The notes beneath the pieces are model-generated. The model did not search any database. It was not told the DNA's origin and was given only the letters and a program-made list of their open reading frames with translations. Source: Pseudomonas sp. PICF141 (GTDB lineage: Bacteria > Pseudomonadota > Gammaproteobacteria > Pseudomonadales > Pseudomonadaceae). Taken from it: DNA of 64,000 nt. Each line of letters begins with the position of its first letter. Positions within the stretch are counted from its first letter, which is position 1. Positions 36,101-40,954 of the stretch are shown in pieces. The stretch lies in assembly GCF_002286815.1 (NCBI RefSeq), contig NZ_MUNM01000083.1:1-64000 (forward strand). Reading direction: 5' to 3'. The position numbers were made by a program, and so were the translations under genes.

Positions 36101-37089
36101 AACGTGGCTTCCGCCAGGCCGTAAGAGGCCATGAAGCTGTCCGAGGTAAAGCCACAGGCCGCGAACTTCTCGGCGAAGCGTTCCAGGGTGTCGAGGCGAA
36201 TCGGTTCGGAACCGGAATACGCCACCCGCCAGCCACTCAAGTCGAGGCGTTCCAGCGCCGATTCGCTGACCCGCTCGCTGCACAGTCGATAGGCGAAGTC
36301 CGGCCCGCCGCTGATGGTACCGCCGTATTCGCTGATCGCCTCCAACCAGCGCAATGGCCGGCCGAGGAAGTAGGCCGGCGACATCAACACGCAGGGCACG
36401 CCACTGAAAATCGGCTGCAACAGGCCGCCGATCAAGCCCATGTCGTGGTACAGCGGCAACCAACTGACGATCACGTCGTCGGGGTTCAGGTCGATGCCGA
36501 ATCCGTGGCGAATCAACAGTTCGTTGGCCACCAGGTTGCCGTGGCTGACTTGCACGCCTTTAGGCAACGCCGTGGAGCCGGAGGTGTATTGCAGGAAGGC
36601 AATGTGATCGCCGTGCAAGTCCGGCGCGACCCAATGTTCGGCCAGGGCGCTGTCGAGGGTGTCGACACACAGCAATGGCGGCGCCTCGTTGATTTGCAGC
36701 AAGGCGTCGCGCTGGTCGGCGCAGGTCAGCAGCAAGCGCGGTTCGGCATCGCTGATGATCGACAGCAGACGTTCCTGATGATGACGACGGGTCGATTCAG
36801 GTGGATAGGCAGGCACCGCGATAACGCCTGCGTACAGACAGCCAAAAAACGCCGCGACGTAATCCGGGCCACTGGGAAACAACAACACCGCACGATCACC
36901 AAACGACGTCTGGGCCTGCAACGCGCCGGCAATGGTTCGCGCCCGCTGATCGAGCTCACGATAACTGAGCACCACAGCCTGATCCTGGGTTTGGGCGAGA
37001 AAACGCAAGGCCACCCGGTCCGGCGTCAGGGCCGCGCGGCGCTGAAGGGCTTGGACCAGAGTGCTGGGAAGTTCGAACGCGTCGGTCAT
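24106..37089 (-). CDS. pvdL: PvdL, pyoverdine chromophore non-ribosomal peptide synthetase
   Basis: 4327 residues. Domain order by eye: fatty-acyl-AMP ligase-like domain 1-590 (YTSGSTALPKG near 170); carrier S611; C with H802/H803; A1 (YTSGSTG near 1273); carrier S1666; C with H1858/H1859; A2 (near 2337); carrier S2737; epimerase with HHLVVDG at 2913; C with H3384/H3385; A3 (near 3869); carrier S4265; no thioesterase. This is exactly the PvdL layout: acyl starter, L-Glu, D-Tyr, L-Dab, handed on to the next synthetase. A3 pocket residues read D, I, W, E, L, T, A, D, D, as I recall for diaminobutyrate. The ATG at 37089 has AGGAAA upstream. No frameshift is seen in 13 kb. Confidence 0.95.
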   Translation of the reverse strand: MTDAFELPSTLVQALQRRAALTPDRVALRFLAQTQDQAVVLSYRELDQRARTIAGALQAQTSFGDRAVLLFPSGPDYVAAFFGCLYAGVIAVPAYPPESTRRHHQERLLSIISDAEPRLLLTCADQRDALLQINEAPPLLCVDTLDSALAEHWVAPDLHGDHIAFLQYTSGSTALPKGVQVSHGNLVANELLIRHGFGIDLNPDDVIVSWLPLYHDMGLIGGLLQPIFSGVPCVLMSPAYFLGRPLRWLEAISEYGGTISGGPDFAYRLCSERVSESALERLDLSGWRVAYSGSEPIRLDTLERFAEKFAACGFTSDSFMASYGLAEATLFVAGSPRGQGIPALRVDDQALAQNRAEPGDGSPIMSCGISQPDHAVLIVDSVSLEELADNAIGEVWATGPSIAHGYWRNPEATAKTFVQHAGRTWLRTGDLGFLRDGELFITGRLKDMLIVHGHNLYPQDIEQTIEREVEVVRKGRVAAFAVNIGGQEGIGIAAEISRSVQKILPPEALIKAIRQAVAEAYQQAPSVVVLLNPGALPKTSSGKLQRSACRNRLADGSLESYARFPSADIASPSETDSGSALQTLIGQLWCEQLQVQQVNADDHFFLLGGNSIAATQVVARLREELGLELNLRLLFEAPTLGAFAAAVARQQQDGGVAQGAIMPLSRSDAMPQSLAQNRLWITWQLDPQSSAYNIPGALHLRGEMDEDALRASFQQLIERHESLRTRFFERDGVALQQVIAAGEFNLQVIDISDLPATEREARAQQIREDEARTRFDLEKGPLLSVTLVRLGDEDHQLLVTMHHIIADGWSLNVLLDEFSRLYAAASQGLNTSLPALPIQYADYGSWQRQWLAQGESERQLAYWKQQLGVDHPTLSLATDHPRSAQHIRSAARHTLRLGASLSDAIRQTAQAHESTPFMLLLAAFQSLLHRYSGQRDIRIGVPNANRPRLETQGLIGFFINTQVLRAEVDSRLPFVELLAQTRQAASDAQAHQDLPFEQLLEAFSQAREQGLFQVMFNHQQRDLTALRRLPGLLAEELPWHSREAKFDLQLHSEEDRNGRLSLSFDYASELFDAATIERLAEHFSNLLRAICEQPKTAIGDLQLLTPSEHDQQSRWSAASCTPASQWLPELLNEQARQTPKRTALLWDGGSLDFAELHAQANRLAHYLRDKGVGPDVCVAIAASRSPQLLIGLLAIIKAGGAYVPLDPDYPAERLAYMLSDSGVELLLTQTEWLDRLPATDGVSVIAMDALHLENWPSHAPGLHLHGDNLAYVIYTSGSTGQPKGVGNTHAALAERLQWMQNTYRLDQTDVLMQKAPISFDVSVWECFWPLITGCRLLLAGPGEHRDPHRIAQLVQQYGVTTLHFVPPLLSLFIDEPLSAECTSLRRLFSGGEALPAELRNRVLAQLPAVQLHNRYGPTETAINVTHWHCTTADGERSPIGRPLGNVVCRVLDGDLNPVPAGVPGELCISGIGLARGYLGRPALTAERFVVDPLGEQGARLYRTGDRARWTADGVIEYLGRLDQQVKLRGFRVEPEEIEARLLAQSGVAQAVVLVRETAAGGQLIGYYTATETSETIDAQTTRLKTALAAELPEYMVPAQLMRLDEMPLGPSGKLDRRALPEPQWQVREHVEPVTALEQQIAGIWREVLGQTQIGLRDDFFALGGHSLLATQIISRTRQACDVELPLRALFEASELGAFAEQVRLIQASGKTNQQPPIEKVDRSQAVPLSYSQQRMWFLWQMEPDSPAYNVGGMARLRGVLDVGRFEAALQALIMRHETLRTTFPSVDGVARQQVHQDTRLRMDWKDFTTLDADSREWQVQQLADDEAHKPFDLETGPLLRACLVKTAEQEHYFVLTLHHIVTEGWAMDIFARELSALYEAFVDDRDSPLQPLPVQYLDYSGWQRQWLESGERQRQLDYWTAQLGREHPLLELPADRPRPPVQSHQGELFRFDLSDDLAARVRAFNAQNGLTLFMTMTAALAVLLYRYSGQTDLRIGAPVANRIRPESEGLIGAFLNTQVLRCQLDGQMSVGALFEQVRHTVIEGQSHQDLPFDHLVEALQPPRSAAYNPLFQVMCNVQRWEFQQSRTLAGMTVEYLANDARATKFDLNLEVTDLDHRLGCCLTYSTDLFDEPRIARMAGHWRNLLEALLDDPQQRLSELPLLDATEQQNQLDSLGIEPGEHRLDQCIHHLFSQQALVRKDAPALTFAGQTLSYVELDSRANRLAWMLRARGVGPQVRVGLALERSLEMVVGLLAILKAGGAYVPLDPEYPLDRLHYMIEDSGISVLLSDAAMFAALGDLPASVSRWCLEDDTVELANYPATELPFINLPQHQAYLIYTSGSTGKPKGVVVSHGEIAMHCRAVIERFGMRPDDCELHFYSINFDAATERLLVPLLSGAQVVLRAQGQWDAEEICGLIRRHNINILGFTPSYGSQLAQWLATQGETLPVRMCITGGEALTGEHLQRIRAAFKPSLFFNAYGPTETVVMPLASLAPEQLEEGLGSVPIGSVIGARVAYILDADLALVPQGATGELYVGGAGLAQGYHQRPGMTAERFVADPFAVNGGRLYRTGDLVRQRADGLVEYLGRIDHQVKIRGFRIELGEIETRLLEHESVREAVVLALDAPSGKQLVGYLATHVAEQDETQQTALREALKTHLKAQLPDYMVPTHLILLASMPLTANGKLDRRALPAPDPALNRQQYVAPRNELELTLAGIWREVLNVQQVGLNDNFFELGGDSILSIQVVSRARQQGIHFSPRELFQHQTVQTLAAVATRTEQVTAEQGSLTGESRLTPIQHWFFDTDIPQRQHWNQALLLEPTVALEPHRLEQALLTVIEQHDALRLRFTEVGGHWQARHQAISDAAVLWQVHVPAMDNCAALFADAQRGLDLEHGPLMRALLVDDPEGQQRLFIAIHHLVVDGVSWRVLLDDLQTVYRQLESRQSVKLPAKTSGFKDWAARLQAYAGSESLREELSWWQTQLAGPSAELPCDRAQGSQQNRHAQTVSVRLDSERTRQLLQQAPTAYRTQVNDLLLTALARVVCRWSGHESALIQLEGHGRETLFDEIDLTRTVGWFTSAYPMRLTPMNQQGASIKAIKEQLRAVPHKGLGYGVLRYLADGLCRQTMAALPVAPITFNYLGQFDQSFGSDALFRPLDEPVGAAHDPHAPLPNELSIDSQVYGGELVLRWTFSAERHDVQTITDLAEAYLGELHSLIQHCLSDNAGGLTPSDFPLARLTQPQLDALPVPAAMIEDVYPLTPMQEGMLLHTLLEPGTGLYYMQDRYRINSELDPERFAQAWQAVIARHEALRASFCWNVGEDMLQVIHKPGSTPIDYLDWSAVAETEQEPKLQALLKSEREAGFDLLNQAPFHLRLIRVGAARYWFMMSNHHILIDAWCRSLLMNDFFEIYTALGEGREAQLAGAPRYRDYIGWLQRQSLAEARQWWRQNLQGFERTTPIPSDRPFLREHAGDSGSMIVGDRYTRLDARDGAQLRELAQAHQLTINTFAQAAWALVLRRLSGDRDVLFGVTVAGRPVDMPQMQRTVGLFINSIALRVKMPEDDQRCSVRQWLSSLLDSNMQLREYEYLPLVSIQENSELPKGQPLFDSLFVFENAPVEVSVLDRAQSLNATSDSGRTHTNFPLTAVCYPGDDLGLHLSYDQRYFDESTVERMLGEFKRLLLALIEGFHGDMADLPLLGREEQDFLIHGCNQSEHDYPLEHSYISLFEAQVAEHPQRMAASCLEQELSYVELNQRSNRLGHALIAAGVGLDQPVALLAERNLDLLGMIIGSFKAGAGYLPLDPGLPSQRLSRIIDLSRTPLLVCSQACRDQAVALLEEFGCANRPRLLVWEDVQASDVSAANPGIYSGPDNLAYVIYTSGSTGLPKGVMVEQRGMLNNQLSKVPYLKLSETDVIAQTASQSFDISVWQFLAAPLFGARVDIVPNSIAHDPQGLLAHVQSQGITVLESVPSLIQGMLAQDRMSLDGLRWMLPTGEAMPPELAHQWLLHYPQTGLVNAYGPAECSDDVAFFRVDLASTRGSYLPIGTPTDNNRLYLLDGALELVPLGAVGELCVAGTGVGRGYVSDPLRTAPVFVPNPFGAPGDRLYRTGDLARRRSDGVLEYVGRIDHQVKIRGYRIELGEIEARLHEQPQVRDAAVGVQDGINGKHLVGYLVAAESALDPNEQLERIKQRLRAELPEYMVPLHWLWLDKLPLNANGKLDRKALPALEIGQLQRQAYQAPRNELEQTLADIWAEVLKVEKVGVRDNFFELGGHSLLATQIASRVQKALQRNVPLRAMFECSTVAELAEYIDGLAASDMTKKKVDRLNDLMAELEGL

Positions 37090-37244
37090 GAGGTTTCCTG
37101 CCTGAATTCGGCTTGCAAGTGGAATCGGTTTTCGTACGCCACACCCATTCATCGGGTATGCGGGACGCGGTCTTCGCCGACCGCGCAAGGCTTGGGAATG
37201 CTGGTTTGGCCGGGGCTTGCGTGCGCAGCCATTCACCAATGAGA

Positions 37245-37268
37245 ACGGATGGGGTCTTGAAATAATTA
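37245..37268 (-). promoter_or_regulatory. pvdL: PvdS-type box upstream of pvdL
   Basis: Minus strand TAATT, 16 bases, CGT: one mismatch from TAAAT-N16-CGT, with the same spacer as the other three boxes in this window. It lies 156 bases before the pvdL start in the 379-base gap shared with pvdS. Confidence 0.65.
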
Positions 37269-37365
37269 GTCGCCAGGCTTGAGCGCCAGCAGGCTTGCGG
37301 TCAGTAGGTGAGTCAGCGTGTCGCCGTTCTCATTCTGCTTTTTTCCGCGGCATTAATTCTCTTTC

Positions 37366-37398
37366 TCAATTGACAATCATTATCATTCAACCTAATTT
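37366..37398 (+). promoter_or_regulatory. pvdS: Fur box over the probable pvdS promoter
   Basis: GACAATCATTATC at 37372-37384 matches 12 of 13 bases of the centre and right half of the Fur consensus. It overlaps a sigma-70-like promoter: TTGACA at 37370-37375, 17 bases, TAATTT at 37393-37398. Repression of pvdS by Fe-Fur is established in fluorescent pseudomonads. Confidence 0.75.
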
Positions 37399-37468
37399 GT
37401 CGCTCGATATGCAGGACGACGCCGCCCCTTGTCGTCCCATGACCCTATTTGCAGCAAGGTGATTTCCA

Positions 37469-38017
37469 ATGACGGAACAAGTATCCACAAGCAGGTGCGA
37501 TTCACCGCTACTTCAGGCCTTCGTCGACAATCGACTGATTCTGGTCAAGATTGCCGCCCGCATCACCGGTTGCCGATCACGGGCCGAAGACGTGGTGCAG
37601 GATGCGTTCTTCCGGCTGCAATCGGCGCCGCAAATCACGTCGTCAATCAAGGCGCAGCTCAGTTATCTGTTTCAGATCGTGCGCAACCTGGCGATCGATC
37701 ATTACCGCAAGCAGGCGCTGGAGCAGAAGTATTCAGGCCCGGAAGAGGAAGGTCTGAACGTGGTGGTTCAGGGCGCTTCGCCGGAAACCTCGCACATGAA
37801 TTTCTCGACCCTGGAAAACATCGCCGATGCGCTGACGGAGCTGCCCAGCCGCACCCGTTACGCCTTCGAGATGTACCGCCTGCACGGCGTACCGCAAAAA
37901 GACATCGCCAAGGAACTCGGCGTCTCGCCAACCCTGGTGAACTTCATGATTCGTGACGCGCTGGTGCATTGCCGCAAGGTGTCGGGCAATCGTGCGGATA
38001 CCTTTGCTCGTCGTTAA
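37469..38017 (+). CDS. pvdS: PvdS, iron-starvation ECF sigma factor
   Basis: 182 residues. Region 2 includes RAEDVVQDAFFRL and YLFQIVRNLAIDHYRKQ; region 4 includes ALTELPSRTRYAFEMYRLHG and KDIAKELGVSPTLVNFMIRD. It directs RNA polymerase to TAAAT-N16-CGT promoters of the pyoverdine genes and is held by the anti-sigma factor FpvR until ferri-pyoverdine signals through FpvA; neither gene is in this window. The start has AAGGTGA eight bases upstream. It diverges from pvdL, with a Fur box over its promoter. Confidence 0.93.
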   Translation: MTEQVSTSRCDSPLLQAFVDNRLILVKIAARITGCRSRAEDVVQDAFFRLQSAPQITSSIKAQLSYLFQIVRNLAIDHYRKQALEQKYSGPEEEGLNVVVQGASPETSHMNFSTLENIADALTELPSRTRYAFEMYRLHGVPQKDIAKELGVSPTLVNFMIRDALVHCRKVSGNRADTFARR

Positions 38018-38020
38018 AAG

Positions 38021-38111
38021 CTTCGCGGGCAAGCCTCGCTCCTACGGTGTTGTGTCGATTACATTATTTGTGAACGACACAACACCGTAAGAGCGAGGCT
38101 TGCCCGCGAAG
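38021..38111. repeat. REP pair, family B, 37-base arms with one mismatch
   Basis: Arms 38021-38057 and 38075-38111 begin CTTCGCGGGCAAGCCTCGCT and extend through unrelated flanking sequence into a long stem with one mismatch and a 17-base loop. It lies between convergent pvdS and the acetyltransferase gene, starting four bases after pvdS, and could terminate both. Confidence 0.88.
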
Positions 38112-38149
38112 ACTGACTCAAGACCGCAACAGACCTTGAGCCTTACGCA

Positions 38150-39163
38150 TCAAGCCAACGAACACCGATCAAAAAACCGCTCACGCCCCAACACCATCAG
38201 CGCCGCGCGCTTGTGCGGGAAGTCGAACTCTTTTTCGCAGTGGAAACACTGATTGTGCAGATGCCCGATCATCTTCGCGTTGTCGGCGCGAGGCTCGGCC
38301 ACCACTCGTTGCGTGCGTGGATCATCGAGAAACAGGTAATGCACCAGCGCCGATAGCCAGCTCGCCACCTTATGCGGGCCGCGGTGATGTTCTTCGCCGA
38401 CCAGCATGTGAATGCCACGGTCGTAATCGCCGGCATCATAGAACGGCGCAATGCGATCCTCCTTGGCCCAGTAGGCTTCGAAATAGGCAAACGGCTGATC
38501 ATCGAAGCAGCCGATCAGCGTCACGGTGTGCGGGTCGGCTTCGAGTTTGCTCAGGTATTCGCGATGCTTTTCGATGCTGCCCTCCTCCTGCCAGAAACTC
38601 GCCACCCGCGGGCTGTTCTGCCAGCGGTTGAAACGCGCCAGGTCATGCTCGATTTCTATCGTGCGCAGGGAAACCCACGCACCGAGCCGCGCATCGAAAC
38701 GTCGATAGACCTCACCACGGGGCTTCACCGCACGTAATGGATGGCGCTTGCCGCTGCTGATGACCATTTGCTGCGGATAGCTGCCGGTGCGCGACTCACC
38801 CAACCAAGGTTGGGGCAATTGCCAGAACAGCGTGCGTTCGCAGCGATACTGGCCAGTGACTTCGGTCGCGATCAGCAATCCGCTGAGCAAGGCTTCGGTG
38901 GATACGTCATCGAGGTGCCAGGTCAGATGCTGACACGCCGCATCACGGGCAAACAGCCAATAGCAGGCCGCCCAGAATGCCTGACCGTCAGGACGAGCGA
39001 AGCGTTCCTCCAGCCACAGATGCAACTCCGGCCCACGGGTCAGCCGCAGCTCGATCAACGGTTGCCCTTGCAGGCTGAGGCTCAGGCGACTGGCGGTTTC
39101 ATCGGCTACAAGACAGTTGCCTGACGGCAAGGCCAGGGTGGTCAGGTCATTCGGATTGGACAT
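38150..39163 (-). CDS. pvdYII: siderophore acetyltransferase (IucB/PvdYII-like)
   Basis: 337 residues. The C-terminal half is an IucB-type GNAT domain (HMLVGEEHHRGPHKVASWLS and DDPRTQRVVAEPRADNAKM), as in N-hydroxylysine and N-hydroxyornithine acetylases; the N-terminal half is the family's smaller accessory domain. In several fluorescent pseudomonads a gene of this type next to pvdS makes acetyl-hydroxyornithine for pyoverdine. A perfect PvdS box 41 bases upstream supports a pyoverdine role. The symbol is given by family and position; the exact acyl substrate is not shown. Confidence 0.75.
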   Translation of the reverse strand: MSNPNDLTTLALPSGNCLVADETASRLSLSLQGQPLIELRLTRGPELHLWLEERFARPDGQAFWAACYWLFARDAACQHLTWHLDDVSTEALLSGLLIATEVTGQYRCERTLFWQLPQPWLGESRTGSYPQQMVISSGKRHPLRAVKPRGEVYRRFDARLGAWVSLRTIEIEHDLARFNRWQNSPRVASFWQEEGSIEKHREYLSKLEADPHTVTLIGCFDDQPFAYFEAYWAKEDRIAPFYDAGDYDRGIHMLVGEEHHRGPHKVASWLSALVHYLFLDDPRTQRVVAEPRADNAKMIGHLHNQCFHCEKEFDFPHKRAALMVLGRERFFDRCSLA

Positions 39164-39203
39164 GGGTGGGGCTCACGGTAATCGTCGACAGTTCAACGAG
39201 GTG

Positions 39204-39227
39204 ACGTGAGCCAGGGCAGGAAATTTA
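39204..39227 (-). promoter_or_regulatory. pvdYII: PvdS box upstream of the siderophore acetyltransferase
   Basis: Minus strand TAAAT, 16 bases, CGT, a perfect match. It ends 41 bases before the acetyltransferase start, in the gap behind the periplasmic binding protein gene. Confidence 0.85.
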
Positions 39228-39262
39228 AGCGCCGTCGCCAAATACGCGACCTGAGCCACGAC

Positions 39263-40057
39263 TCAGGGTTTGCCCACCGGCACCAGGGCAATTTTGTAGG
39301 GGTCGAAAATCTTCAACATCTGGCCGTTGTTTCGCAGGTCTTGCAGCAACTTGCCAAATGCTTCCCCGGTAATCGGCGCCTGCGGGCGAATCAGCGCGTA
39401 ATGGTGATAGACCTGATCGATGCGTTGCGACACCAGCAACTGCTCGCCGACTTTCTCGTTACGCAGCAGATAATCGCTCAGGTAGGAGCGCGTCACCAAG
39501 GCAATGTCGGCACGCCCGCGCAGCACTATCAACAGATTGCTGTCATGGGAATAAGTCAGCGTGGCGTTGTAGGTGTCGGCCAGATACTTGGGATCGGCAT
39601 TAAAATTGGCAAACTCGTAGTGGTAGCCGCTGTACAGCGCCAGGCGCTTGCCCGTCAGGTCTTTGAAGTAGCTCTCATCGCGATCGGGTTTCTTTTGCGC
39701 GACGAAGATTTCTGCATCTTCCAGGCCCATGTCGACGAGGGTATGCGGGATGTCCTTCCAGCCCCAATCCGGGTTCTCGAAAATCGCCATGTCCACCCGG
39801 CCTTGTTTGAAATCACCAAAACGCCGAGGAATGGAGGTGGGCACCAGCTCGAACCGATAGTCGGTTTGCACCTGATTCAGCGCTTCCACCAGTTGCGGCA
39901 ACAGACCGGTATCGGCACCGGACTCCGGACGCACAGTGTAGGGTGGAAAATGCGCGGCACCGACCCGCACCAACTGTGCGGCCTGAGATGGCAACACGCA
40001 GCACACTGCAAGCGCCGCCAGCAAAAGCCGAGACGCGGTCCGAATTGGTGAAGACAT
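39263..40057 (-). CDS. periplasmic solute-binding protein, SBP_bac_3 type
   Basis: 264 residues with a signal peptide (ASRLLLAALAVCCVLPSQA, cleaved before AQLVRVG) and the two-lobe amino-acid binding fold (AHFPPYTVRPESGADTGLLP, then RADIALVTRSYL). No permease or ATPase gene is adjacent, so it is an orphan binding protein that may serve another transporter or a sensor. The start is the ATG at 40057, with a purine-rich GGGGAGTAGG upstream. Ligand unknown. Confidence 0.8.
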   Translation of the reverse strand: MSSPIRTASRLLLAALAVCCVLPSQAAQLVRVGAAHFPPYTVRPESGADTGLLPQLVEALNQVQTDYRFELVPTSIPRRFGDFKQGRVDMAIFENPDWGWKDIPHTLVDMGLEDAEIFVAQKKPDRDESYFKDLTGKRLALYSGYHYEFANFNADPKYLADTYNATLTYSHDSNLLIVLRGRADIALVTRSYLSDYLLRNEKVGEQLLVSQRIDQVYHHYALIRPQAPITGEAFGKLLQDLRNNGQMLKIFDPYKIALVPVGKP

Positions 40058-40150
40058 CAAAACAGCCTACTCCCCGAAAAAAATACCCATCACTGCATTC
40101 AAGCTAGGCGGTTTCGCCAACTTAGCCAGTTTCTTGCCGAGATAGACAGC

Positions 40151-40777
40151 TCACTGCCGTTCTTCAAGTACCAGAATCAACGCCTCATCGGCCAATTGAT
40201 CGAGGCTCATGCTGCCATCGGCACGAAACCAGGTGGTGGTCCAGGACAACGCGCCCGTCAGGAAACGGCGGGTGATGAACACATCGCCCCGGATAAAACC
40301 GGCCTCCTTGGCTTCGCCCAGCACTTGCAGCCAGATGTCTTCATAGATATCACGCAGCGCCAGAACCTGCGCCTGGCCTTCCGCTGATAGCGAACGCCAC
40401 TCATACACCAGCACCGCCATGGCCTCGCCGCTGCCACCCATGATCGACTGCAATTCGCAGCGAATCAGCGCCAGAACCCGTTCGCGCACACTGCCGGCAT
40501 CAGCCAGGGCCGCACGCATCAACGCGGTGTTGTAGCGAATAGTCTCCTCCATCACCGCCCGCAGGATCTCATCCTTGCTTTTGAAGTGATGAAAAATACT
40601 GCCCGACTGAATACCTACCGCACCGGCCAGATCACGCACGGTGGTACGTTCATAACCTTTATTACGAAACAGGTGAGCAGCCACTTGCAGCAATTTGCCG
40701 CGAGCACTGTCCGGGTCGGTCAATTGGCCGCTGTCGACCAATTCGCGCATCACCCTCAGGGCTTTTTGCTCGTCCAC
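40151..40777 (-). CDS. atuR: AtuR, TetR-family repressor of the acyclic terpene operon
   Basis: 208 residues with a GTG start, chosen because AGGAGAG lies just upstream. The TetR helix-turn-helix is in TTVRDLAGAVGIQSGSIFHH; the C-terminal two-thirds is a ligand-binding bundle. It is divergent from atuA, and two matching palindromes lie in the 177-base gap, as for P. aeruginosa AtuR, which represses atuABCDEFGH until a terpenoid intermediate is present. Identification depends on the operon context. Confidence 0.82.
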   Translation of the reverse strand: MDEQKALRVMRELVDSGQLTDPDSARGKLLQVAAHLFRNKGYERTTVRDLAGAVGIQSGSIFHHFKSKDEILRAVMEETIRYNTALMRAALADAGSVRERVLALIRCELQSIMGGSGEAMAVLVYEWRSLSAEGQAQVLALRDIYEDIWLQVLGEAKEAGFIRGDVFITRRFLTGALSWTTTWFRADGSMSLDQLADEALILVLEERQ

Positions 40778-40864
40778 CCGTTCTCTCCTACAGTCGATCA
40801 ATCAAGTGCGCCGCTGCCCGTTAATACAGCGGGATGCGCGGGCAATTTAAGCTGGCGGGGGCAA

Positions 40865-40924
40865 CCAAGCAAGCGCTTGGGCAGAAGATATTTCAGTCGT
40901 TTACAAACCAAGCGCTTGCTTGGT
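40865..40924. promoter_or_regulatory. two AtuR-type operator palindromes
   Basis: CCAAGC-AAGC-GCTTGG at 40865-40880 and ACCAAGC-GCTT-GCTTGGT at 40907-40924, centres 43 bp apart (about four helical turns). They lie between the divergent atuR and atuA genes; the second ends 30 bases before the atuA ATG. Confidence 0.8.
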
Positions 40925-40954
40925 AGTCTCCAAGCACTTCTGTCGGAGGTGGTT

